A program made the position numbers and the translations under genes. Below, piece by piece: positions 40,279-49,400 of a DNA stretch of 64,000 bases. Origin of the DNA: Raineyella fluvialis (GTDB lineage Bacteria; Actinomycetota; Actinomycetes; Propionibacteriales; Propionibacteriaceae); assembly GCF_009646095.1 (NCBI RefSeq), contig NZ_CP045725.1, positions 1,054,001 to 1,118,000 on the forward strand. The letters are read 5' to 3'. The notes beneath the pieces are model-generated. The model was given only the letters and a program-made list of their open reading frames with translations. It was not told where the DNA came from and did no database searches. Every line of letters starts with the position of its first letter. The first letter of the stretch is position 1.

Positions 40279-41253
40279 TCAGTCAGGACCGCTGGCCACG
40301 ACACGCTGCCAGACCCACGGCGCGATCGATACGGGGAATTCGATGAATGTGTAGGCAGCCCGCAACTGGGGAGACAATAGGTAGACCGCCCAGAATGCGA
40401 GGACAACCAAAGCCGTCAACATGACTGCCGCAGTGCGCTCATCCTCATTCAAAGCATCCTTGGCGTTCGAGGATCTGCTCGCTGCCGCCAGCGAGGCGGC
40501 AGCAGCGATCTCCAGAGGGGGTGCAGTAAGCCCCGCCTCTTCCGCCAAGTCCCCGGGCACCAGATCTTCAGGGAAAGAGCCATCCGCCAAGAGACGATCC
40601 CAGGTCGCATCTTCCAGGCCAGCCACCCTCGACCCGCCCGGAGCGGACGAGTCGGTTCCACCGACCGTCTTCGACAGCGCAGCGAACGCATCCTTCATGA
40701 TCGTGGTCGTGTCGAACCCGGCCAACGCCCCCTGCATCAACTTGGACGTGTTGAAGAGGTTGGCCACGGTCGCCGTCGTGTCGAACCCGGCCAACGCCCC
40801 CTGCATCAACTTGGACGTGTTGAAGAGGTTGGCCATGGTCGCCGTCGTGTCGAACCCGGCCAACGCCCCCTGCATCAACTTGGACGTGTTGAAGAGGTTG
40901 GCCACGGTCGCCGTCGTGTCGAACCCGGCCAACGCCCCCTGCATCAACTTGGACGTGTTGAAGAGGTTGGCCATGGTCGCCGTCGTGTCGAACCCGGCCA
41001 ACGCCCCCTGCATCAACTTGGACGTGTTGAAGAGGTTGGCCACGGTCGCCGTCGTGTCGAGCCCGGCCAACGCCATGCTCGCCCGAGAAGCGGGAATTTC
41101 GGACTGCCTCGTCTGTTGAGACTTGGAATCAGCAGCCTGATCACCCGGCTGTCTGTGTTGGTAGCAGAACGGATCCCCCGGCCGCTTGCATCGTCGCCCG
41201 GACCTAGTTACTGCTTGACATCTACTGTGCTCCGGTTCGACGAGCTCGTCCAT
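40279..41253 (-). CDS. Unrecognised repeat protein with N-terminal Cys/His motif and C-terminal membrane helix
   Basis: A 324-residue protein from the ATG at 41253; an in-frame TTG at 41277 is possible and neither has a good ribosome site. Residues 8-32 form a compact Cys/His motif (CQAVTRSGRRCKRPGDPFCYQHR) like small zinc-binding modules of the DUF5763 kind. Next come five 23-residue repeats (GFDTTATVANLFNTSKLMQG), alternating V and M at one position, plus a degenerate unit. A helix (AAVMLTALVVLAFWAVYLL) near the end should cross the membrane. No enzyme motif is visible. It is the last gene of the island and has no partner gene. Confidence 0.55.
   Translation of the reverse strand: MDELVEPEHSRCQAVTRSGRRCKRPGDPFCYQHRQPGDQAADSKSQQTRQSEIPASRASMALAGLDTTATVANLFNTSKLMQGALAGFDTTATMANLFNTSKLMQGALAGFDTTATVANLFNTSKLMQGALAGFDTTATMANLFNTSKLMQGALAGFDTTATVANLFNTSKLMQGALAGFDTTTIMKDAFAALSKTVGGTDSSAPGGSRVAGLEDATWDRLLADGSFPEDLVPGDLAEEAGLTAPPLEIAAAASLAAASRSSNAKDALNEDERTAAVMLTALVVLAFWAVYLLSPQLRAAYTFIEFPVSIAPWVWQRVVASGPD
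40711..41055 (-). repeat. Five tandem 69-bp repeats
   Basis: Units start at 40711, 40780, 40849, 40918 and 40987, with a degenerate flank at 41056. Copies differ by one base that alternates (ccacggtcgcc versus ccatggtcgcc), giving Val and Met in turn. The pattern therefore repeats as a 138-bp dimer. Confidence 0.92.
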
Positions 41254-41501
41254 GCCGGGACCATACCGCGAGGTCAATCCTTCATGGTGCTCTCACTGTT
41301 GAGGCAGCCGAGAGCGGAGGCAACAGTCAATGAACGGCCACTGCTCCTTGCTGAGCTTGGAGCAGACGCCAACCCGAGATCCTGCTTGACACGTTCCCCG
41401 TCAGAACCATCTAACAATCTCGTTCGTTTGATAGACACCAGCCCAGTGAGTGCGAGACGCGGGCAAAGAACCGTCGGATTCTGTCCAACAAACTATGTCC
41501 G

Positions 41502-41519
41502 GTCAACGTATGAGTTGAC
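41502..41519. promoter_or_regulatory. Inverted repeat upstream of the formamidase gene
   Basis: GTCAAC, six bases, GTTGAC: a perfect 6-bp inverted repeat 152 bp before the formamidase start. It could be an operator for an unidentified regulator. Confidence 0.3.
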
Positions 41520-41566
41520 GGTCACCCAATCCGCGTCTCCCGAGTTCCCTGGATGGCTCCCCAGCC

Positions 41567-41593
41567 GTAACAGCTCCGTCGATCCCCTGTCAC
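41567..41593 (+). promoter_or_regulatory. Candidate GlnR operator for formamidase
   Basis: GTAAC, GTCGA and GTCAC, each separated by six bases, fit the 11-bp GlnR phasing with two good outer half-sites and a poor middle one. It ends 77 bp before the start codon of a nitrogen-releasing amidase. Confidence 0.4.
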
Positions 41594-41670
41594 CGCACGC
41601 GTCATCACCCTCACTAGCGTCCGGAACGGGCTATCCGGCTCGGACAGAAATACAACGACGGGGAGACACC

Positions 41671-43023
41671 ATGGCACCCACGGGCAAGGAAGCAGCAGAG
41701 CTCATCGAACGCGGGGTGGGCCGTCGCGGTCTCCTGGGAGCTGCGGCCGCCATGGGCGCGATTGCCACCCTCGGCGGCTCCACGAATCGGGCCTTCGCCG
41801 CCCCGAAGGCGACCACATCCACCGGCGGCGGCGATTTCTTCCGCGGCGTGCTGCAGCCGGGCCAGGGCCCCATCGCCGGCCAGCACTACCTGTCGTCGCG
41901 AACAGAGGACGTGCTGTGGGGGTACGTCCCGACCGTCCACGCGGCACCGGTGGCGACCATCGGCTCCGGCGAGACGATCACCATCGACGCCCTGTCGCAC
42001 GAGGGGATCCTCGAGGACCAGGGCCGCGATCCTTTGGGCTGGTTCGGCGCCCACGGTGTGCCGCGGACCCGGGTCCTCGACGACGCCATCGACGTCGCCG
42101 CGAACTACCACCGCACCCAGCGGTCCTTCGACATCGACGGCCCGCACGTGGTGACCGGTCCGGTCGCGGTCACCGGCGCCGAACCGGGCGATGTGCTGAA
42201 GATCGAGACGCTGGACCTGCTCGCCCGGGTCCCGTACGGCGTGGTGTCGAGTCGCCACGGCAAGGGAGCCCTCGGGCGGACCGCCACGGGAGCTCCGGCG
42301 GGGATCACCCTCGACGAGGTGATGCCGCCCATCGCCACCGACGGCCGGGCCACGAAGGATCCCACCCGGTACGGCAACGTCTCGGTCTTCGCGTCGGTCA
42401 ACGGCAACCACGGGATGATGAATGACGGGGCGCACACCTTGCAGTTCCCGCTCCGGCCGTTCTTCGGCATGATGGGCGTCGCGTTCAGCGAGGCCCAGGG
42501 CCTCACCGACCCGAGTGCCAACTCGATCCCCCCGACGCTCGGCGGGGGCAACATCGACATCCGCCAGCTCGGGGTCGGTTCGGCCTTCTACCTCCCGGTG
42601 AAGGCGCCCGGCGCACTGTTCTACGTCGGTGATCCGCACATGGCGATGGGTGACGGGGAGGTCGCCCTCACGGCGATGGAGGGATCGATCCGCGGGACCT
42701 TCCGGTTGACCGTGTGCAAGCCGGGCAGCGGTGACGCCCCGAGCGTGGCCTATCACTACCCCTTCGCGGAGACCGCCGAGCACTGGATCCCGATCGGCCT
42801 CTCCGATCCGGACGGCTCGAGCGGCGGCCAGATCAACGACCTGAACATCGGCATGCGAAGGGCAGTGGTCAATGCCCTCGACTTCCTCGAGCACGACAAG
42901 GGGTTGAGCCGGTCCGTGGCGTACGCCTACCTCTCGGCCGCGGCGGATTTCGTGGTGTCGCAGGTGGTCGACCGTACGGTCGGCGTGCATGGCCTGATCA
43001 GCAAGAGCGACCTGGTCGGCTGA
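41671..43023 (+). CDS. Tat-exported acetamidase/formamidase family protein
   Basis: A 450-residue protein. The N-terminus has a twin-arginine signal (GVGRRGLLGAAAAMGAIATLGG) ending near AFA-AP. The rest is the acetamidase/formamidase fold: HYLSSRTEDVLWGY, VTGPVAVTGAEPGDVLKIETL, the NHGMMNDGAHTLQFPLRPFFGMMGV segment and YVGDPHMAMGDGEVALTAMEG. It hydrolyses formamide or short amides to release ammonia. GGGAGA precedes the ATG at 41671. Export of this enzyme is unusual; most family members lack a signal. Confidence 0.85.
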   Translation: MAPTGKEAAELIERGVGRRGLLGAAAAMGAIATLGGSTNRAFAAPKATTSTGGGDFFRGVLQPGQGPIAGQHYLSSRTEDVLWGYVPTVHAAPVATIGSGETITIDALSHEGILEDQGRDPLGWFGAHGVPRTRVLDDAIDVAANYHRTQRSFDIDGPHVVTGPVAVTGAEPGDVLKIETLDLLARVPYGVVSSRHGKGALGRTATGAPAGITLDEVMPPIATDGRATKDPTRYGNVSVFASVNGNHGMMNDGAHTLQFPLRPFFGMMGVAFSEAQGLTDPSANSIPPTLGGGNIDIRQLGVGSAFYLPVKAPGALFYVGDPHMAMGDGEVALTAMEGSIRGTFRLTVCKPGSGDAPSVAYHYPFAETAEHWIPIGLSDPDGSSGGQINDLNIGMRRAVVNALDFLEHDKGLSRSVAYAYLSAAADFVVSQVVDRTVGVHGLISKSDLVG

Positions 43024-43140
43024 CCGTGCGGGATCCGGCGGAGCCCGGCCCACCAACCTCGTGGACCGAGGCCGGGGAACGTGGTCACGACGGCCGAGGA
43101 TGGCCGAGGATGGCCGACGGTTCTCAGGGCCGCCGATGAC

Positions 43141-43181
43141 TCTGAGCCTGGCCGACCTTGCAAGATCGGCCAGGCTGAGAA
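43141..43181. terminator. Near-perfect long palindrome, likely terminator
   Basis: AGCCTGGCCGA and TCGGCCAGGCT flank an inner CTTG/CAAG, giving a hairpin of about 15 pairs with one mismatch, extended further by TCTGAG/CTGAGA. It lies 117 bp after the formamidase stop and has no T run. Confidence 0.45.
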
Positions 43182-43213
43182 TCGTCGCGCTGCCTGAGAA
43201 TCGTCGCGCTGCC
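43176..43213. repeat. Two tandem copies of a 19-bp sequence
   Basis: TGAGAATCGTCGCGCTGCC twice, with a third partial copy (TGAGAACC) after it, overlapping the right arm of the palindrome. It lies in the 286-bp gap between the formamidase and alarmone synthetase genes. Confidence 0.75.
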
Positions 43214-43309
43214 TGAGAACCTTCACGCCGTCCGAGAGAGACCGCACCGCCGGGATCCATCGGCCACCTCCGGGGCCACCGTCGTGTCACGGGCCCTACC
43301 CTGGAAGCT

Positions 43310-44035
43310 ATGGGCGATGACATCGATGCTGATGATCCCCGCGAGGACACCTTCGCAGCGCACGAGCGGCTGGTGGACCACGGCAGCGAACTCGCCCGGG
43401 TGCTGATGACCTATCAGGCCGGCATCGACGAGATCATGACCAAGCTGACGATCCTGCGGCGCGAGTACGAGAACGCCTACGACTACAACCCCATCGAGCA
43501 CCTGGCGGCCCGGCTCAAGTCCCCCACCAGCATCCTCGCCAAGGCTCGCCGGCGACACGTCGAGCCGACGATCGAGGGGGTACGCGGGGCGATCACCGAC
43601 ATCGCCGGGGTCCGGGTGATCACGTCATTCGAGAGCGACGTCTACCGCGTCCGCGACGTCCTCTGCCAGCAGGAGGACCTCACCGTGCTGCTGGTGAAGG
43701 ACTACATCGCCGAGCCGAAGCCGAACGGCTACCGCAGCCTCCACGTCATCGTCGAGGTCCCCGTCTTCTTCACCGACCGGATCGCCCGGGTCCCGGTGGA
43801 GGTGCAGTTCCGCACCATCGCCATGGACTTCTGGGCCGCGCTGGAGCACAAGATCTACTACAAGTTCGACCGTACGGTGCCCGAGGCACTGCTCGACAGT
43901 CTCTACAGCACCGCGTTGACCTCGGCGAAGCTGGACGCCGACATGGAGGCACTGCACCGCCAGATCCGTGGCGCGGAACCCCAACTGCTCGACGGCGTTC
44001 ATCCCCCGACGGACGGGGGGTCGGTGCCGTTCTGA
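43310..44035 (+). CDS. Small alarmone synthetase (RelA/SpoT-like GTP pyrophosphokinase)
   Basis: A 241-residue single-domain (p)ppGpp synthetase without the HD hydrolase or TGS/ACT regions of long Rel proteins. The synthetase core includes LKSPTSILAKARRR, ITDIAGVRVITSFESD, EPKPNGYRSLHVIVEVP (the conserved YRSLH), VPVEVQFRTIAMDFWAALEHKIYYK. It transfers pyrophosphate from ATP to GDP or GTP in the cytoplasm and is of the RelQ/RelP size class. Its stop is 3 bp from the convergent TetR stop. Confidence 0.88.
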   Translation: MGDDIDADDPREDTFAAHERLVDHGSELARVLMTYQAGIDEIMTKLTILRREYENAYDYNPIEHLAARLKSPTSILAKARRRHVEPTIEGVRGAITDIAGVRVITSFESDVYRVRDVLCQQEDLTVLLVKDYIAEPKPNGYRSLHVIVEVPVFFTDRIARVPVEVQFRTIAMDFWAALEHKIYYKFDRTVPEALLDSLYSTALTSAKLDADMEALHRQIRGAEPQLLDGVHPPTDGGSVPF

Positions 44036-44038
44036 GGG

Positions 44039-44731
44039 TCAGGCCGGATCCTCGAGGAACGCCCTCGCCTCTCGTACGGCCAGATCGATCTCCACGTCGC
44101 CCACTCCGAGCATCCGCAAGCAGGCCTTGGCGATGTCGCCCTCGTACTCGGTCCGGAAGCGATCCGCCGTTCGCAGGCCGATCACCGACTCGACGAGTTG
44201 CATCACCAGGGTTCCGCAGAGCGTACGGTCGACCAGCGGCACCACCGCCCCGGCGAAGTCGCCGTAGACAGTGATCAGCTCGTGCCTCTCGGCGCGGAAC
44301 CCCGCGAACTGCGCCTTCTCCTGGACCTCCGGAAGGCCGTACAGGCTGGCGATGTTGTGCCGGGCACCCGCAAGCAGCCGGACGTCCGCGATCACCAGCG
44401 CACACAGCCTGACGGCCGGGTCATCGGGCGCGTCCGGATCCTCCCGGAGCCGGACGGCGAAGGCCAGGCTCGGCCGGATCGAAGAGGAGAGCAGCACCAA
44501 CAGGACCTCGTCCTTGCTGGCGAAGTGGTAGTACACCGAGGCCTGCCGGATCCCGGCGCGCTCGGCGATCTGCCGGGTGGTGCAGGCGCCGAAGCCCTCT
44601 TCCACGAACAGCGCCGCCGCCGCGTCGAGGATCTGGTCGCGGGTGGAGAGACCGGACGCCTGGGTCGCCGGGTTGGCCCGCGGCCGACCCGGGCGCCGGG
44701 GATGATCCGTTGCCTGGGTCACGTCAGGCAT
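44039..44731 (-). CDS. TetR-family regulator of the guanidine/urea operon
   Basis: A 230-residue regulator. The helix-turn-helix at residues about 27-75 (LSTRDQILDAAAALFVEEGFG, TTRQIAERAGIRQASVYYHFASKDEV) is standard TetR. The C-terminal ligand domain is not informative. The ATG at 44731 is 26 bp after the allophanate hydrolase stop, so it is probably the last gene of that operon. A candidate operator is the 18-bp palindrome at 53491-53508 before the first gene. Confidence 0.85.
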   Translation of the reverse strand: MPDVTQATDHPRRPGRPRANPATQASGLSTRDQILDAAAALFVEEGFGACTTRQIAERAGIRQASVYYHFASKDEVLLVLLSSSIRPSLAFAVRLREDPDAPDDPAVRLCALVIADVRLLAGARHNIASLYGLPEVQEKAQFAGFRAERHELITVYGDFAGAVVPLVDRTLCGTLVMQLVESVIGLRTADRFRTEYEGDIAKACLRMLGVGDVEIDLAVREARAFLEDPA

Positions 44732-44757
44732 TATGGCACCGGCGGGCCACAGGGCCG

Positions 44758-46449
44758 TCATCTCGCGGCCACCCAGGAACGCCAGCCTCCCCAGGCGGTG
44801 ATGTCCTCGGCGTCGGCCACGGCCGCCGGTTCGCAGAGGAAGCCCGGGACCACGCGGCCGTCCTCCAGCTCGACCGAGCCGATCGTCATCGGCCGGGGCA
44901 AGCCGGCGACGAGGTGGCCCAGGCCCGCCACCGGCAGCCGCCACAGCTCTCCGACGACGGACGCACCCCCGGCGTCCCCCCGGACCCGGACCAGCCCCGG
45001 CTTGGCCGGGGTGGTCGCCAACGCGTACAGGCGATAGATCGGCCCCGTCCGCACCGGCCCGACCAGGACACCACCGCGAGCGGTGAGCTCATGGTTGAGC
45101 GGCATCCCGGACAGGTGCGCGCCGACCACGACGAGCTCGACGCCATCGCCGTCCCGAGAGATCTCCGCGACGATCCCGGCCAGCAGGTCGTCCGCCCCAG
45201 CCGGAGCCGTGAGCATGGCTCCGAAGGGCAGACCCGAGACGGTTCCGGCGGGGAAGGCGATCGACGCCATGTCGAGCAGGTTCGCGTAGTTGGTGAACCT
45301 GCCCATTGCCGCGTTGATCGCCACCGGATCCGCCCTCACGGCCTCGATCGTCGGGTGGCGGGTGGTGGTCGGCGTCAGCAGCGCGTCGACGTCGGCGAAC
45401 GTCCGCTCCGCCGCCACCGCCAGGAACTCGAGCCGCGCCAGGTCGTCGAACAGGTCCGCGGCCGTCGGCTCGCCGGAGGCCAGCACGATCGCCGCGACCG
45501 TGGGATCGATCTCCTCCCCCACCAGGTCACGGTGCCGGGCGATGAACGGCCCCACCGCGGCGAACCGTTCCGCCACGAACGCCCCGTCGTACAGCAGGCC
45601 GGCGGCCTCCAGGAAGGGGTCCAGGTCGACCGGTACGACCTCGGCGCCGGCGGCCCGGCACCGCGTCACCAGGGCGTCGTACGCCTCGCGCCAGCCGGGC
45701 TCCAGCTCCCCCAATTGCTCGGGGAACGGCACCCCCAAGCGGACCTGGCGGGCCGGTCGCGCGGCAGGTCTCAGGGCTCGGTCCCGGATCCTGCGGGCCG
45801 CGATCTCCTGGTCATCACCGGTGATGGCCCGGACGGCCGTCCGGGCGGCGTCCAGTGATCGGGCGAAGACCGTGACGCAGTCCAGACTGCGGCAGGCCGG
45901 GACGACACCGGCGGTGGAGACCAGCCCCCGCGTGGGCTTGATGCCGACGATGCCGTTCAACGCCGCTGGCACCCGCCCCGAGCCGGCCGTGTCGGTGCCC
46001 AGGGCGAGGTCGACGAGACCGAGTGCGACGGCGACTGCCGAGCCGGAGCTCGACCCGCCGGAGACCCGCGATGGGTCCCAGGCGTTGCGCACCGCGCCGT
46101 ACGGGCTGCGGGTGCCGACCAGCCCGGTGGCGAACTGGTCGAGGTTGGTCTTCCCGATCAGCACCGCGCCCGCCGCCCGGAGCCGCGCGACGGCCTCCGC
46201 GTCCTCCGCCGGATCGTACGCGTACGCGGGGCAGCCGGCCGTCGTCGGCAGGCCCGCCACGTCGATGTTGTCCTTCACCGCCACGACCGACCCGGCGAGC
46301 GGCAACTCCTCCCCGGCGGCCACCCGCGCGTCGACGGCTGCCGCCTGGGCGAGCAGCGTGTCGGGATCGGCGAGGGAGATCCAGATCTCCGGCCGCCCCG
46401 ACGAGGCGATGGCGTCCAGAGCGGCGGCAGCCCGCTCCACGGCCGTCAT
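44758..46449 (-). CDS. atzF: Allophanate hydrolase
   Basis: A 563-residue amidase-signature enzyme with a C-terminal allophanate hydrolase domain. The Ser-cisSer-Lys triad is visible: Lys in VAVKDNIDVAG, Ser residues in RVSGGSSSGSAVAVA and TDTAGSGRVPAALNGIVGIKPTRG. The C-terminal domain (ELVVVGAHLSGMPLNHELTARGG; GPIYRLYAL) is the region that acts on the N-carboxyurea product. It converts allophanate to ammonia and CO2. Its ATG overlaps the carboxylase stop (ATGA). Confidence 0.92.
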   Translation of the reverse strand: MTAVERAAAALDAIASSGRPEIWISLADPDTLLAQAAAVDARVAAGEELPLAGSVVAVKDNIDVAGLPTTAGCPAYAYDPAEDAEAVARLRAAGAVLIGKTNLDQFATGLVGTRSPYGAVRNAWDPSRVSGGSSSGSAVAVALGLVDLALGTDTAGSGRVPAALNGIVGIKPTRGLVSTAGVVPACRSLDCVTVFARSLDAARTAVRAITGDDQEIAARRIRDRALRPAARPARQVRLGVPFPEQLGELEPGWREAYDALVTRCRAAGAEVVPVDLDPFLEAAGLLYDGAFVAERFAAVGPFIARHRDLVGEEIDPTVAAIVLASGEPTAADLFDDLARLEFLAVAAERTFADVDALLTPTTTRHPTIEAVRADPVAINAAMGRFTNYANLLDMASIAFPAGTVSGLPFGAMLTAPAGADDLLAGIVAEISRDGDGVELVVVGAHLSGMPLNHELTARGGVLVGPVRTGPIYRLYALATTPAKPGLVRVRGDAGGASVVGELWRLPVAGLGHLVAGLPRPMTIGSVELEDGRVVPGFLCEPAAVADAEDITAWGGWRSWVAAR

Positions 46450-49400
46450 CGCCCGGCCCCTGCCGCAACCGTCAGCCCTGCGGACCGGCCGGCCGGGTCC
46501 GCTGGGGCGTCGGGCGCCTCCGACGAGGCTGGCGCGTCCGAGCCGCCCACAGGACCATGCGGCCCCACGACCGCCAGCACCTGGCCGGCCGACACCTGGT
46601 TGCCCGCCGTGACGTGGAGCGCCGTGACGATCCCGTCGCCTGGGGCGGTGACGCGGGTCTCCATCTTCATCGCCTCCAGGGACACGAGCCGGTCACCCTT
46701 GCGGACACGATCGCCGACAGCCACGTCGACGTTCAGCACGTTGGAGACGAACGGCGCCTCGACCCCGACGTGCCCCGCGGGCACCTCGATCGTCGCGACG
46801 GCTTCCACGTGGGGGTGCTGGAGCTGGACGTCGAATTCCCCCGAAGCGTGCCAGCGCTCCTTCTCCTCGGCGAACGCCCGCTCCTGGGTGCTGCGGAAAC
46901 GGTCGATCGACGCGGAGTTCTCCGCAAGGAAGCGGGTGTAGTCCCCGTAGTCGAAGACGCCGTCGGTCACCTCGGCATGGGAGGCCCGACCGGCCTCGAC
47001 GTCGGCGCGCATCGAGAGGAGTTCGTCGGCCTCGACCGGGTACCACTGGATCCGGTCGAAGAACCGCAGTGACCACGGGTGCTCGGCGAACATGCCGGCA
47101 CGACGGAAGCGGTTCCACACCTGGGTGGTCCGGCCGACGAACTGATAGCCGCCGGGCCCTTCCATCCCGTAGATGCAGAGGTAGGCACCGCCGATGCCGA
47201 CCGAGTTCTCCGCGGTCCAGGTCCTGGCCGGGTTGTACTTGGTGGTGACGAGACGGTGGCGGGGATCCAGCGGCGTGGCGACCGGGGCGCCCAGGTAGAC
47301 ATCGCCCAGCCCGAGGACCAGGTAGCTGGCGTCGAACACGATCCGCTTGACGTCCTCGACGCTGTCCAGACCGTTGATCCGGCGGATGAACTCGATGTTC
47401 CACGGCGTCCAGGGTGCGTCGCTGCGGACGCTGTGCATGTAGCGCTCGATCGCCACCCGGGTCGCCGGGTCGTCCCAGGACAGCGGTAGCCGGACGACGC
47501 GGGACGGCACGGTGAGCTCGCGGGTGTCCGGGAGGGCATCGTCCAACTCCCGGAGCAGCCCCATCAGCGTGCTGGCCCGTCGGCGGGTGGGATCGGTGTG
47601 CACCTGGAGGGAGCGGATGCCCGGGGTGGCGTCGATGACGCCGGCCGGGGCCTCCGCGCGGAGGGCGTCGAGCAGGGCCTGGACCCGCATCCGCAGGCCG
47701 ATGTCGAGGACCTGCTCGCCGTACTCGACGATGATGTTGTCGTCGCCGTCACGGCGGAAGGTGAGGGCCGGTCGGTCCTCGCGTGCGTCGATCCGGGCCA
47801 GCACCCCGTCGTCGCCGTCGCCGACTCCGGTCAGCCGGGCGGCCGAGGCCCTGGCCCGTAGACCGGCGGCCTCCTCGTCCCGCACCGGGACGAAGCGGAC
47901 GGTGTCACCCGGACGCAACTGCCCCAGCTTCCACCGCTCGCCGGAGGCCACGACGGCGGGGCAGACGAACCCGCCGAGGCTCGGCCCGTCCGGGCCCAGG
48001 ATGATCGGGGTGTCGCCGGTGAAGTCCAGAGCGCCCACCGAGTAGGGGGTGTCGTGGATGTTGCTGGGGTGCAGGCCGGCCTCCCCGCCGTCCTCCCGGG
48101 CCCAGGTGGGACGGGGACCGAGCAGACGGACGCCGGTGCGATCGGAGTTGAAGTGCACCTCATAGTGGGCGGCGTACAGGTCGTCGATGTCGGCACGGGT
48201 GAAGAACTCCGGGGCCGCATGCGGTCCCTCGGTGACGCCGATCCGCCAGTCCCGGGTGAGCCGGGGTCGCCGCGCCAGTGGCACCGGGCCTGCGACCGGG
48301 GCGAGGCCCTCCGGTTCGGCGGCGCGTAACACGTCGCCGGCCTGCAGCGCTCGCCCGGCATGCCCGCCGAAGCGGCCCAGGGTGAACGTCGAGGCGCTGC
48401 CGAGATAGCGCGGCACGTCGAGGCCGCCACGGACGGCCACGTACGTCCGCTGCCCCGGGCCCACGATCGACCCGATCTCGACGGCTTCACCGGCGGGCAC
48501 CTCGAACGGCGTCCACCACGGGATCGACTCCCCGGCCATGGTCGCCTGAGCCGGCGCGCCCCCAGACAGATCCAGGTGGGATGCGAGAAGCGCAGGGTGG
48601 GGCCGGTGGCCGTGCACTCCAGCCCGGGGGCACCCTCGGGGTTGCCGAGCGCGCGGTTGGCCTCCCGCAGGGAGACATCGTCCATCGGGCCACTCGGCGG
48701 CACACCGATGTCCCAGTGGCCGAGGCGGCCGGGCAGATCCTGCACCGTCGTCATCAGGCCGGGCTGCTCCACGTCGATCCGCGGCTCCGGGTCGCGCACC
48801 CCGTCCAGGGTGTGCGTGTGGTGGGTGACACCGGCGACGTCATCGCGGCGGAGGACCGTACGCAACAGCCCGAGATTGGTCTGCACGCCGTCGATCCGCA
48901 CCTCGTCGAGCGCCGCGGCCAGGCCGGCCAGGGCAGCCGCGCGATCCGCGCCGTGCCGGATGACCTTGGCGACCATCGGGTCGTAGTGGGTGCTGACCTC
49001 GCTGCCGGTCTCGATCCACGCGTCGACGCGGACGTCCGAGGCGGGCCATTCGACCCGGGTGACCAGGCCGGCGCTGGGCCGGCCGCCGTGGTTCGGGTCC
49101 TCGGCGTAGATCCGCGCCTCGACGGCATGGCCGGTCGGTCGCAGGTCGGCCGTCATGAGGTCCGTCACGCCGGCGGGACCCTGGCCGGCCAACCGCAGCA
49201 TCTGCTCGACGAGGTCGACCCCGAAGACCTCCTCGGTGACGGGGTGCTCCACCTGGAGCCGCGTGTTGACCTCGAGGAAGGACGCCTCCTCCCGGAGCGG
49301 GTCGTAGACGAACTCGACGGTGCCGGCGCTGCGGTAGGCCACCGAGGCGGCGAGGCGACGGGCGGAATCGTGCAGTGCCGCCCGGACGTGGTCGGGCAGG

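Larger units (their letters stand above)
41278..41670. other. Non-coding stretch upstream of the formamidase
   Basis: 393 bp with no supported gene. The first 200 bp or so are of lower GC and resemble the island; the last 170 bp carry an inverted repeat and a GlnR-like array (listed separately). The right edge of the island probably lies here. No tRNA or clear attachment site was seen. Confidence 0.5.

Noticed and set aside
40711-41055. CRISPR-like array
   Set aside because: The repeats are contiguous 69-bp coding units without unique spacers.
40421-41119. Plus-strand ORF with repeated NPANAPCINLDVLKRLA units
   Set aside because: It is the antisense shadow of the 69-bp repeats; the minus-strand reading has a recognisable Cys/His module and membrane helix.
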